Translations under genes and position numbers: made by a program | Notes under the pieces: model-generated | What the model saw: the letters and a program-made list of their open reading frames with translations, nothing else | The model's database searches: none | Told to the model about the DNA's origin: nothing | In this document: positions 11,365 to 35,676 of the stretch, in pieces | Layout of the letters: each line of letters starts with the position of its first letter | Numbering within the stretch: the stretch's first letter is position 1 | Assembly (NCBI RefSeq): GCF_011075055.1 | Contig: NC_058137.1 | Location: 24,041,463-24,105,462, forward strand | Source of the DNA: Mangifera indica | Taxonomy: Eukaryota; Streptophyta; Magnoliopsida; Sapindales; Anacardiaceae | DNA: 64,000 bases | Direction: 5' to 3'

Positions 11365-11605
11365 TTTTTTAAGCCTCCGAGCTGGCTCTAAATAGGCCAC
11401 AACTCAGCTCGAATTGAGCCGAGTTAATGAATGGCTCGCAAGCCATTTCAAACCGAACCTTATATGATTCGAATTCGGCTCGTTTTTTAGTTGAATCATA
11501 TATTATGATTTGGATTCGGTCCGAGTTCATAAGAAATGAACTCTGATCAAGCTGAGCTGGCTTTCGAGACCGAGCCAACTCGGCCCAAATCCAACGCTTT
11601 AAACA
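11365..11605. mobile_element. Diverged hAT MITE related to the copy at 18.8 kb
   Basis: Repeated gctcgaattgagccgag, ggctcgcaagcc, gattcgaattcggctcg and gaccgagccaactcgg motifs match the texture of the intact hAT MITE at 18777-19121. The ends (agcctccgagctggctc and ggcccaaatcc) are degraded and I see no target-site duplication. Confidence 0.5.
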
Positions 11606-11639
11606 ATCAATCAATAGGTAATTAAAATTCTTAACAGTA

Positions 11640-13460
11640 AAAGAGATATGAATAAAGAGTTTGACTCAATGATTTCTAGTAGTTCGGAGCTTTGATTCTA
11701 AGTTTTATACATTCACGTCTTTAAGGCAATTCCTTTGAAGTTTCACTAACTCTGTATCATCCCGATACACTATTTATCTTGGGATTGTACCTTAGTTGTT
11801 CCAAATTATGCCTTTTTACAACAGTTGATTCAAGATTTCTTTCTTTGCAATAATTATCTGTAATTTCACCCTAGTTATATGAGATTTTATCCAATATGAC
11901 GAAGTTTACAAAGACGTAAGTGAAATGTCTTTCAAATAGGCTGGTTGAATACACAAAATTTGTGCAAACTCTCTATAGGATTTGATTTGAATTACGAAGA
12001 GAGTAGGGATTGAATGAATAATGTGAGCTTTTGAATACATTTTATTAGCGTGATTTCTCTTGTTTCACTTAACTCATCAGCTAACTCTATATAATGCTGC
12101 AAATGGTTGCATTTATATATAAATTTGGAGCAACTATCCAATTGAGACTGAATCATTTGACTGTAAAAAGTTTTCTGATATTTGTTATAGAGTCCAAAGG
12201 AATAGATGTCTTGTTTTTGAGAGTGTTCCTAACCAAAAGATTTGAATTTCTAAAAAGAAGATTGACTTATTTGAACGTCAACGGATATGACAGCTTTGAA
12301 AGAGGCAGTACATACTTTGCCGAGTATGTCCAACTTTGGCAGAATAGGTGACAACCTCAAGAACGGTCTTATTCTTTGTATGACAGCTTGAATATTTGCT
12401 TGATGGGGGCATATGTTCTAAACATGGAATCAGCATTCTTCCTATAGTCTTCATTTTTCACTTCAAATTTCTTCACTCTTCCTATAATCTTCATTTTTTA
12501 CTTCAAATTTATTCACTTCGTTATAGTTGAATTACTTGTTTGAACAACCTATTTTTTATTTAAAATTTTCATAGAATAGATGTTCTTCTCTTTGAACGTG
12601 CATTTAAACAAGGTTGTACCACTTGAACGAGCAACAAACAATGGGACAAGCATTCCTTTTTGGTGGAACAAGTGTTTTAGACACTTTGTGCACAAAATTT
12701 ACATTTTCATACTTAGAACAAATGAGTTATGACATAACTCATGCTTTAAACAATTGTTAGTCCATTCATAATCATTTTTCGTTTGGTTTTATTACATTAA
12801 AACACACAAGGGTCCAACATCTTCATTTCCATGCAAAAGCGCATAAAACTTCTTGATTGCCCTTACTAGCTTAGAATCATTGACCAATACTGTTTTTCGA
12901 GTAATTTGTAACATATTTCTCACATTCTTGCATTTTAGGCTGCAAACAATTTCTTAGTGCAAAAAGTTCTTGCAAGTTGGCTAATATTTCTAAAGCTACA
13001 GGACAGTTAAATTTCATTTCATTAAACTTAATAGCACCAAATTGTATCTTGTCCGCCTTGACTGTCAAGTCGAAGAGTTACACCCACTCACTTGACGACC
13101 AATTATGGACAATAAAAGGTTCAGAGGGGTTAACTTTGGTGGATATAGAACATGAGACTTGAATCCCCAGGATTAGAACTGGACATTAGATCCCATTAGA
13201 TATCTCCAAACAACCTCTCTAGTTTATCTTAGTTCACCAAATAAACACAGTTAAATCAGCTAATATTACACTGGATATTAGATAGGCAGTATTAAACACC
13301 AAAATGAGACTTGAATCCCCAGGATTAGAAAATCAAATATTTTGTAGAGCATGCAGCGACAACATTTCCGGACAAACAAGAAACATAACATACAGCTGAA
13401 AAATTTTAACCACAGAAACTCACACCGCAGGCTATCATCAGATCATCACTGTGCTTATTC
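11640..13460. other. Intergenic interval between CAX and KRR1 with small repeats
   Basis: No gene was recognised. A tandem doublet of about 40 bases occurs at 12438-12517 (cttcctataatcttcattt type). A perfect 27-base direct repeat occurs at 13152-13178 and 13304-13330, 152 bases apart. The open frame at 12094-12351 has no recognisable family features. The interval may be old retrotransposon sequence, but I cannot show that. Confidence 0.45.
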
Positions 13461-13464
13461 TAAA

Positions 13465-18544
<5,080 letters not shown>

Positions 18545-18776
18545 TGCGACTCAAATGGCGGCAACGAAGTTTTAGAGGTTCTAGATTTCTGGTTTGGCCG
18601 AAAAATTAGGGCGGAAAAGGAAAACTCAAAGTGCAAGGGGAACGGCTAGTACCATCAGTTATTGTTTTAGGCTTGAATTGATTTTTAACGAGAGAATTTT
18701 CCCAGAGTCTTCCTATGGGAGGAAAATTACGTCTAACTCCACTGGGTTTTTAGAATGACAAGAGAACCCTCACTAC

Positions 18777-19121
18777 TAGGGCTGGACTCGAGCCGAGCCG
18801 AGCTCGAGGGCTGGACTAGAGCCGAGCCAGCTCGAGCTCGAGCTCGAGCCGAGCCCGAGCTGGCTCGGGTTGGCTCGATATATTTTTTTATATAAAACGA
18901 CGTCGTTTTGATCCATATATATACACAAAACGATGTCGTTTTGATATGAAAAACGAGCCAAGCCAAGCCATTACCGAGCCGAGCCAAAAACGAGCTGAAC
19001 TCAAGCCGAACCGAATTCGGCTGGAGTTGATCTCGAGCCAAACTCGAGCCGGCCATTAAAAAACCGAGCCGAGCCCGAGCTGGCTGCCAGCCGAGCTCGG
19101 CTCGGCTCGAATCCAGCCCTA
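18777..19121. mobile_element. hAT-superfamily MITE with perfect 8-bp target duplication
   Basis: The element starts tagggctggactcgagcc and ends ggctcgaatccagcccta, giving imperfect terminal inverted repeats. It is flanked on both sides by ctcactac (18769-18776 and 19122-19129), an 8-base target-site duplication typical of hAT elements. The subterminal regions are dense in gagccgag/ctcggctc. The centre carries two copies of a 16-base near-palindrome, aaaacgacgtcgtttt (18894-18909) and aaaacgatgtcgtttt (18927-18942). It is 345 bases long with no coding capacity, and lies 233 bases upstream of the KRR1 start codon. Confidence 0.93.
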
Positions 19122-19225
19122 CTCACTACTCAACATAATAAATATACGCCCTCTTAAAATGTACTTCATTTGGCATACATGCGTTTCGTTTCTCTGAATT
19201 TGCCATGTCATATGAAAACCAATAA

Positions 19226-19707
19226 GGGGGCGTTTGATTTGAGTAATGTTTAATTACTAAAATAGAAAGATTACCTTGAAGATAGATTACTTAAAAGATT
19301 ATTGAATATAAATGATTATTATATTTGATAAAATTTGATAGATATAAATAATTATTGTGTTTGGTTAAAGGTAATAAAAGATTACTAGTAAATTATTTTA
19401 CTTAAATACACTTGAATATAATTATTTTTAAATATTTTTTATATTATTTATCATATTAATTAAAAATAAATTTATTTTTATCTCAAAAAATTAATAAATA
19501 ATAATTTTTCTATAATAAACTCAAGATTACCCCAGTAATCTTTAAATACCTAAGGTGAAGGTAATAATTAGATTACTATCTATATTACCTGTCACGTCAA
19601 CATTGGTAATAGAAGATTACTGTAATATTTTATTACTGACAAACCAAACAAAAGAATAAAAAATAGATTATCAAAGTAATTTTAAAAACCTTCAACCAAA
19701 CGCACCA
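19226..19707. mobile_element. PIF/Harbinger (Tourist-like) MITE
   Basis: Termini are gggggcgtttgatttgag and, reversed, tggtgcgtttggttgaag, flanked by a TAA target-site duplication (19223-19225 and 19708-19710). The interior is AT-rich with repeated 'agattac' and 'taatct' motifs. At 482 bases it has no transposase. A more diverged relative appears at 39.6-40.0 kb. Confidence 0.8.
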
Positions 19708-19710
19708 TAA

Positions 19711-20780
19711 GAGGATCCAAAAAGCGGCCCTAAGGGTAAAGGGACGGGGTTCCAAGGTGTTAGGTTTAAGTTTTTTCAATAAAATACCTTAATAAAATTT
19801 TTAACTTAACAAATTCAATAATTATAAAACTAATTATTAAATCTGAATAGTTTAATTTATTTTATGTGATTAATTTTATCTCAAAAAAATAATTTAATTT
19901 AAATAAAAAAATTTATTACACAAATAAAAAATAATAAAAAGATCCAAAAATACAATTTCGCTTATAAATATTTGGAAATAGCTTTTATAAGTTCGATATC
20001 GAAATTATTTATTGAATTATATTTTTCAACACATTCTATGATAAAACATTCTTCCTGTTTAAACAACAAATAAAATAGAAAAGGCTTTTTCTTCCTTTCT
20101 AGCTTGGAAAAGTAAAATTCATCAAAATCGGTAATCATCCAAGCTGTTTTAAGTTTACTTCGCAACAGAATTTGCAAACAAGGATACTTCAATTCCGATA
20201 CAACTGACGCTTCACCGGAAAAAGAAATTCAGCCATTGATTTCATTTCCAATTTCGCTCATCACAATCTATAGGCATTAGAAAAAAATATAAATTAGAAC
20301 CAGACTCCGAATCAATATCCATACATGAAGTCAGTACCCAAATTTCTTTACCACAATCAAATACAAATTTCGATATGCTATCGTTCTGGTATCATTGACC
20401 AAAACTATTAATCCTTATCTAATTGCTGACATGTATCGAGTATTTGTATCACCTCCTATCGTAAAATTTCCTTTGAAAGTGTTTCACATGTTCTAGCTGA
20501 AGTCAGATGTCAAATCACATGCTGAGAGATAACCTGCAGATTTAAACCCCTCTATTTAGTTTCACATGTATCACAGAATGCAGAAGAAAATACAAGCACT
20601 GCAATAAGGTGAAAATAGAAAGAAAAGGGACAAACAAAGCACGGTTAAACACTGTTGGAGCAATTTGCATTTCGCCTCAATGCAGTGGGAGGGAAACAGG
20701 ATGAAAAAAATTTATCCACTGAATAAAGTTACTACTAAAAATAGATGACACATAAAATTATGGACATCTATATGAGCCAG
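19711..20780. other. Intergenic DNA between ALG1 3' end and KRR1 upstream region
   Basis: AT-rich and without recognised genes. It should contain the ALG1 3' UTR and poly(A) region immediately below 20781. A small open frame at 19962-20192 (minus) shows no family similarity. Confidence 0.45.
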
Positions 20781-28748
<7,968 letters not shown>

Positions 28749-30285
28749 TGATTGAAGAGTTATAAGAGCAATCGTCTCTCCCCTTCTGTCTCGTCTCACC
28801 GATAATCAAACCGAACGGAAATGAAGCGTCAACTCGGCATGATGAAATCTGGAAATTTTTGGGCTCAATGGGCTTCCCTTAGGCTTCATCACAAAGTCAA
28901 AATGAAGCTGGGCTCAATTTTAAACCCGTTTGTAGTTTGTTGGATCTCCACATTTTTTTAATTAATTTAAATACAAATCATTAATCCTTCGATTTGAAGG
29001 TAGATATCTCTGGTGAAAACTCAATAACCATAATTATTCAATTATTAGCAAATAAAAATTATGAATTAAATCATACATTTGTAAAAAGATGATATAAATG
29101 AATAAATAATTATTTTAAAGATGTATTTTTATACATCCCTTTGAGATTATTTAATGTATGTACCTTCACATTTTTTGAAATAATAAAATTATACATACAA
29201 CTTTTATATATAATTTTATGTGCCACAATAATATTTTATTATGTGATTAGGTGTCAATTTATTTTTTAATTTTTAATTATCTAATCACACAATGATACGT
29301 TATTATTTGTCTATATTACATTACTCTTTTTGAAAATTTTTATAATTTATTAAAATTTTCACAGGCAATTTTAATCATTTAAAGTTGTTTTTAATAGCCA
29401 TTAAGGGTTTTTTTTTAATGGCTTTCAAAAAGTTTGTATGTGTTAGATCTCACAAGAGTTACTTATCTATTATTTGTGGATAGAAAAATTTGTACACTGT
29501 ACAAAATACATAATTTTAACACCTTTTTTTAAAATAAATGTAGAAAATTAATATTAGTTGGATGCAAAAATAGAAAATTGCTGCATTTTACTTTTTCTCT
29601 AACCAAAGGACACTTGTTTCATTGTTAGCTATTCTTGCTATCAAAAATGTCTTTTTCATCTTCACTCATCTTTCTCTTCATATCTCTCCATCTTCATTGA
29701 ATCTCAAGTCTTTCATTGAATCTCTTCATTTTCACCATGTTTTTAAATTTAAGGTAATATTCTAAAGATTGATTGTTATTGTGGTGTTTGGTATTAGTTG
29801 GATAGTGTAAGTTGGTTGAAACCCTTATATTAATGGTTTGAAGAGTGTTTTAGGGCTTAGTCATTGTGTTTTTTAGTTGGATCCATAGGTTTCGACTACA
29901 AAACTAGGGTTTTTTAAGTCTACTTTTGTTAGTTGAAACTATTGTTTTAGTAAGAAAAATAGGGAGAAAATGATTGGTTGGAAGAAGGTTGTTGATTGAA
30001 TTAGGCAAACGAAGGTTTATTCAACTGATTGAATGAGAGAGTTTCAATCAAAACAATTCAAATTTATCCAACTTTTGTTTAATAAATTCACACAAATTTT
30101 GGTAAAATGAGGTGTTTTAGCCAGATTCGCTAAAATTTAAAACTTATTATTTGAGTCTTGGGTTTATATCTCCTAAATATTTTTCTTATAGTTTCATGTA
30201 AAAGATGTTTGTAATAATATCCAAAATCTCATTATAAAAGATGAAAAAAATTAATAGAAGAATATCGAAAATGATGTTTAGTCAA
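28749..30285. other. ALG1 upstream region and AT-rich intergenic DNA
   Basis: The first 150 bases above the ALG1 start should hold its 5' UTR and promoter. The text 'cttgggctcaatgggcttccc' near 28858-28875 carries TGGGCT/TGGGCC-like site II motifs common in housekeeping promoters. The rest is AT-rich without recognised genes. Confidence 0.4.
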
Positions 30286-30565
30286 TTTTAGAAGAATCAT
30301 TACAATTCAATCACCTAATTTGGCCTCATGATAGATCATTACAGTTCAATTCAACTAGTCTCAACTAGTAATGTTAATTTCAGAAAAATCATTATAGTCC
30401 AACTAATCAATTTCAAAGAAATCTTTAAAATCGGATTAACCAATTCAAGAGGAATCATTACAACTCAACCAAACAATTCAAAATAAATCATTATAATCTA
30501 ACCGTCTGATGTCTCAAAGAGGAATCATTGTAATTGATCTTGTCTAGATAAATTATAATAACTCA
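30286..30565. repeat. Degenerate short tandem repeat, unit about 33-36 bases
   Basis: Roughly seven diverged units share the pattern agaggaatcattacaactca followed by accaa(t)caatttca, with examples near 30291, 30336, 30390, 30421, 30450, 30485 and 30520. Unit length drifts. No coding role is apparent. Confidence 0.6.
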
Positions 30566-32186
30566 ATTTCACCATTATTGATCAACTTCAGCAAAAAAAT
30601 GTCTTCCTCAAAGATTCACAAGACTCTTGGCAGGCATTGATATTCATATATTTGATAGCAAACAAAACTTCAAGTCACTTTTCTTATATTAGAGCTATGT
30701 ATGCAAGTATAAAAAAGCTACAATCACCAACATTAGTACTTATTATTAGTCATTTTCTTTTGGGTTGCTTCTAACACTAGGAAATGAAAGTGCGATTTAA
30801 GAAGTTCTTATAAAAAAATAAAAAACATAGATCAAACACATTTGCTTTCATTTGTTATCAACAAATCCACACTCTTTAACTATAACCCCTTGATTTTACG
30901 TTAACCATTCACATACTTGATATCACAAGACACTAACTTGATCCCATGAAAGCATTTATCAACCTTTGACATCTAGTAGCAAAGAAAGAGGCTTTCTCAA
31001 GATCAAATCTAATTAGATGAAAACTAAGTGCCTCATTGCTCTTTAATTTATGTGTGCATATTTACAATACATCCACCTTATTATACACATTAATAACTTT
31101 TCCTAATGTCATTTTTATTGAATATGGCTTATCTGACAATAACTTTTTAATAGTAGAAGTTTGAATGTTATATTGGTTAGAGATGGTTGGCACAAAATAA
31201 GAAGAAAATAAGTCAAGAGAAATAAATAATGAACCTTAAATTTTGGTCGAATTTGGTTGGAGCAACCTCTTTGGCCATGATTTTTGCAAATCTATTAAAT
31301 AAAATTTGGTCAAATCTGGAGTAATTTGGTTGAAATCCTCCATTCAACCAAAGATTAGCTCTGAACAACTTTTTTCCTTCTTTAAGTGGAAAATGGATAA
31401 CCTTTTCACGCAATCACATGCCATTCTTTAGTATCGGTAAGTTTTTAACTGTGGGATGTTTCCTGTTTAGCCCGGTGCTTACAAAACTTTGGCTAGTCAA
31501 ATTCTGAACCAGTTGAATGGAGACCTTGTAACCTGCATTAAGTTTAATGCCAGTTTTCAGGGCAACTTGCTTTTTGTATAAATCAGCATTATATCCATTT
31601 CTTATTTTATAAAATGCAAGCCTTACTGCGTTTAGGTCCTAATGCTTCATGCTGATATTCTGTATAAACTGGTTCAATTCTATTTCTTGTGAATGTGGCA
31701 CCATTGTTTCCATTACCATTTCATTTGTAAAAGATGAGTGAATTTGGCGCATATGGCAGTGACTTATACTGTAAAATCAGTTTTAAGACATCTATATTCC
31801 ACAAATCGTCCATCATTTTAAAAGTATAGAAATTCTGCAGGTCTACATTCTAAGTGAAGGTTTTTATATATTTTCTGTAAAGACTGCGAGAAAATGTTGT
31901 TTGATGCTTAACACATCTCTTATAATTCCTTTGCTACTCCTATTAAAAATGTATATATGTTTGCAAATCATTTTTAGCTCCATGGTGAGAGGGCGGTTCT
32001 ATTTCCCATGAAGAAAAGGACTGCTTAGTGTTTCTTATTGACATATAAGAAGATGCCTTCAAACCATTTAGGAGGTGTAATTATATTTTTGATTTCAACT
32101 TCTTAAACAAATGTAAGCTCATCATATAGCTCTACCAATTTATGTTTGCAAAAACGTGAGACATTTTCTTATTTTTTCAAAAATAG
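30566..32186. other. Intergenic DNA, possible retrotransposon remnants
   Basis: No intact gene. A short piece near 30765-30800 (ttttgggttgcttctaacac) faintly recalls a sequence common near the 3' side of plant gypsy elements. The minus-strand open frame 31213-31413 has no recognised motif. I would not assign an element without a database comparison. REV7 N-terminal exons were looked for here and not found. Confidence 0.3.
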
Positions 32187-32824
32187 GGACTGGTGGAGAG
32201 ACTAGCAGTTATTTTCTTCAATGCTGACAACATCCCAGTGGAGAGGTATATTTTCAAGCTCATGATTAACCTATCATATGGCTTAGAAGTGGAAGAAGGC
32301 AAACTGGAGTTCTTAATCAAATTTTCAGTCTCACAATCCCTTTCTAAGGTTCTTCCACATGGTAAGCTCTAGATTAGTTTTGCTCATGATCATGTGCTAG
32401 ATATTCTGTTTGTTTACATCAGCTGGTGTGCTTTTAACACATGGAAATCTGTCTCTTTTTCAATTTAATGCATTGCTTCTGCAGTTACTTGCTCTCAATG
32501 GGCAGGGTGCAGCCTAATTAACTATCATTTCCCAATGTACTTAATCAAATGATTTTGGTGTCTACTGCATCTTTTTCATGTATGGATTCTTTTTCTATTT
32601 ATGTGCATGTGACTGTGTCTTTTTGCACACATTCTGCTTTATTTTTTAGTGATTCTGGATATTCAGCTTTCCATTCTTAACAGGCTGCAGGTGGGAGATA
32701 ACAGCCTACTTCCCCTTCCCTTCCCTTCCTCTGGACGGTACAAGCAAGTATGCAGAATTATGGAACCCTACAAATACACAGCAATGGCAGCAACCTCCAG
32801 TAATTACCCCTATCAAGTCAATGA
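32187..32824 (+). pseudogene. REV7: REV7/MAD2B (HORMA-domain) gene fragment, two exons
   Basis: Two exons match the C-terminal half of plant REV7, the HORMA accessory subunit of DNA polymerase zeta in translesion synthesis. Exon A (32187-32361) reads GLVERLAVIFFNADNIPVER, then KLMINLSYGLEVEEGKLEF and SVSQSLSKVLPHG. Exon B (32684-about 32824) reads CRWEITAYFPFPSLPLDGTS, then WNPTNTQQWQQPPVITPIK and SMN. Both have good splice acceptors and no internal stops. About five residues usually found after the LEF segment are missing. I see no start or N-terminal exons in the 3.4 kb upstream, and the expected last exon after SMN is absent. It is best read as a truncated gene copy, although a distant 5' exon cannot be excluded. 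Confidence 0.75.
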
Positions 32825-33496
32825 ACATTGGTTTGTTTTTATTTATATTCTTGCATCAAATAATTTGCATGAATTATATGCTGCAACATAAGATTGTTTC
32901 AGTTGTCATGAACATGAGATCAAAGCAAGGCATCCCTGAATACAGCCATACATGCCCAACTTTGCTTTGCAGGCTTTTGCAGTCCATTACTCTTGTAAAG
33001 TTTATTTTATCATTTGATAATTTCAAATATTGATCTTAGATAATAATAACATATTTACAGATCTTTATGAAACAATACAATGGTCTTAAATATTCCCTGA
33101 AATTGTCAAGGACTTACCGTGAAGTTCTATAATATTTTATTTTAAACATCTTTAACAAGGGGAGGAAAGTTCTCATCAATTTTCTCAAAATAATACTTAC
33201 AATAAAATTATACGTACAAATAAATTGTATAAATTTATTTACACAAATTAAAGTGATATTTTGTGATTCAATGAAATAATTATTTACTTTTTTTCTCATT
33301 TTAAAATTACTTAATTAAATATTATTTCATTGGTTTGTACATATAAATTTATATAACTTGTTTATATATATATATATATATATAATATTATTCTTATACT
33401 TAAAATGATAAAATTATAATCATTTCTGTTAAGGTGGATCTAACGGGATTTTACTTTAGTTTTTGCATGATATTAGTGAAATTATTTATTCTCATA

Positions 33497-33499
<3 letters not shown>

Positions 33500-33568
<69 letters not shown>
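33500..33568. repeat. (TA)n microsatellite
   Basis: About 34 uninterrupted TA dinucleotides. A shorter TA run lies at 33362-33382. Confidence 0.97.
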
Positions 33569-33573
<5 letters not shown>

Positions 33574-34029
33574 AACAAAGACTTCTGGTAGACTGATGGT
33601 GGCCCAACAAACTTACAAAGAAAAGCCCAAGAAGTCTATGGGCCACAAATTTCTGGCCTTGGAGTTCCTTCTTTTGGGCACCAAGTATTCAACCATTTTC
33701 TGGTTATTTTGTAAAATATTAGAAATTGGGCAGCTGGGTGTAACATCAAAATATTATCCAAGAACTTTAATTTGCAAAAAGTAGATCCCATTCTCATCTT
33801 CTAGACTATGGGCAATCAATTACCATGTTGAAAATTGCTACAAATGTTTTATCAAAATTCAAATATTTATTCTCATTAAGGTTTGAACACAAGAGAATAA
33901 TGTCTGAACAGACAATGCAGCTAAATTTTCAATGTATTATGCAATTCAAATTCAGAGGACCAAAAATTTAGGCCTTGACTGTTAAGCTCACTTTCTTTGG
34001 AGTTAAATCAACTACACCGAATAAATGAA

Positions 34030-34895
34030 ATTTAGGTCTAAAAAAGCAAGTTAAAAGTCTAATTTTGAAATATCATTAAAAAAAAATTTAAACATTTATT
34101 TTTATACTTAAAATCTCACTTTTTTATAACTCAAATTACCCTTTGAAAGCTTGTTCACTCTTGTTATTTTTTTTTTCTTTTGCTAATTTCTGAAGAGTAT
34201 TAAAAACTCAAATCTAATAAAATAAGTCAAAAGTTTAATATTGAAATATCATCAAAAAACATTTAAACACTTATTTTTATATTTAAAATCATATTTTTTT
34301 ATCATTCAAACTATTGTTTAAGAGCTCATAGAATTTTGTTATACTTTTTCTTTTCCTTTGCTAATTTTTGAAGAGTTTTAAAAACTTAAGTCCAATAAAG
34401 TAAGTTAAAAGTTTTATCTTAAAATATCACTGAAAAAGATTTAAACACTTATTTTTATACTTAAAATCTTACTTTTTTCTCACTCAAACTATTTTTCAAA
34501 GCTCATACAATCTCGTTATTCTTTTTTTTTTTTATTTACTAATTTTTGAAGATTATTAAAAACTTAGATCTAATAAAGTAAGTCAAAAATTTAATTTTAA
34601 AATATCATTGAAAATGATTTAAAGATTTATTTTTATACTTAAAATTTTACTTTTTTATTACTCAAACTATCCTTTGAGAGCTTATACAGTCTCGTTATTT
34701 TGTTTTTTTCTTTGCTAATTAATGAAAAATATTAAAAACTCAAATCCAATAAAATAAGTTAAAAATTTAATTTTAAAATATTACTACACAAAATTTAAAT
34801 ATTTATTTTCATACTTAAAATCCCTTTTTTCTATTAGTCATTCTATTCTTTAAGAGTTCATACAGTCTCCTTTTTTTTTTTCTTTACTAATTTCT
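34030..34895. repeat. Satellite-like tandem array, five units of about 177 bases
   Basis: Successive copies begin near 34033, 34203, 34381, 34560 and 34735, spaced 170-179 bases. Each unit has the order: (a)aaaactcaaatctaataaa, aagtcaaaagtttaat, tttaaacacttatttttata, cttaaaatc, actcaaactatt, gagctcatacaatctcg, ctttgctaatttttgaaga. Units have diverged by perhaps 10-20%. The unit length is nucleosome-sized, like many plant satellites, but the array is short. A related single unit appears at 38.4-38.6 kb. Confidence 0.85.
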
Positions 34896-35676
34896 GATGA
34901 GTATTAAATTGGATCATGCACTTTGATATTTTACTGCATAAACATAACTATTTCTAGAGGCACATGGCAGGAATTAACCTTTTTCTTTTGATTTGCAGGG
35001 TTTAGATTTGAAATCCAAAGAAGAATAATATAATAAAAAGAGGCGTGGCAAACAAGAGTATTAAATTATAATGTCGGCAGATAAATTGGAAAAGATTCTT
35101 GGCAAGGGCAGTTGCTCTGAAATTTGAGACAATTCAATTGAATTCAATACAATCAAAGTCGCAGAGAGAGAGAGAGGGAGGGGGAGAGAGAAGGGGGGGC
35201 AATAATAATAATAATAAAGAAATATGAAAGGAACCAAACCAAACAATTTTGACAAATAAAATTAAATGTCCTGGAATTTTCAGGACGACCTAAAATTTAT
35301 GAAATGACAAATCCAGTGGGGCAAGTGCGGAGTTTGCACATGGAAACATTGAAGCCTGACAAAAACCCTTTAACTCACTATGAAAATCCCTTCATTTGCC
35401 TTGGAAAATGTGTCATTTTTGCTCTGATTTTTGAGCTACTTTCCAACCATCTTCACTTATCACCATTTCCCATCTTTTGCTTTTGTCAATTTCTCATCCA
35501 ATTGTTGACTGCAAAATCGACCTATTCAGTTTCAACCCCAACCCAACGGATGGTGATTCCACTAGTCCAACCAGAATTTAAGATAGAGTTATCATTTTGG
35601 ATTTCTTGGATTCCATCGCTCCAATTAATTTCCCTTCAAGCTTATCCAACAATTCCCCATAATTCAATTTTTTAAT
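34896..35676. other. Intergenic DNA with purine-rich microsatellites
   Basis: The interval 35162-35198 is (GA)n/G-rich and 35200-35217 is (AAT)n. An open frame at 35304-35675 (+, 123 codons) has no recognisable domain. The frame is probably fortuitous. Confidence 0.4.

Noticed and set aside
30760..31420. Possible gypsy retrotransposon remnant
   Set aside because: Only a short phrase resembles the 3' region of such elements. No protease, reverse transcriptase, integrase or LTR was seen.
33434..33784. 116-codon open frame with (YI)n repeat
   Set aside because: The repeat is the translation of a (TA)n microsatellite; the rest has no family features.
35304..35675. 123-codon plus-strand open frame
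   Set aside because: No recognisable domain, codon use like surrounding AT-rich DNA, no splice or promoter context. It could be chance.
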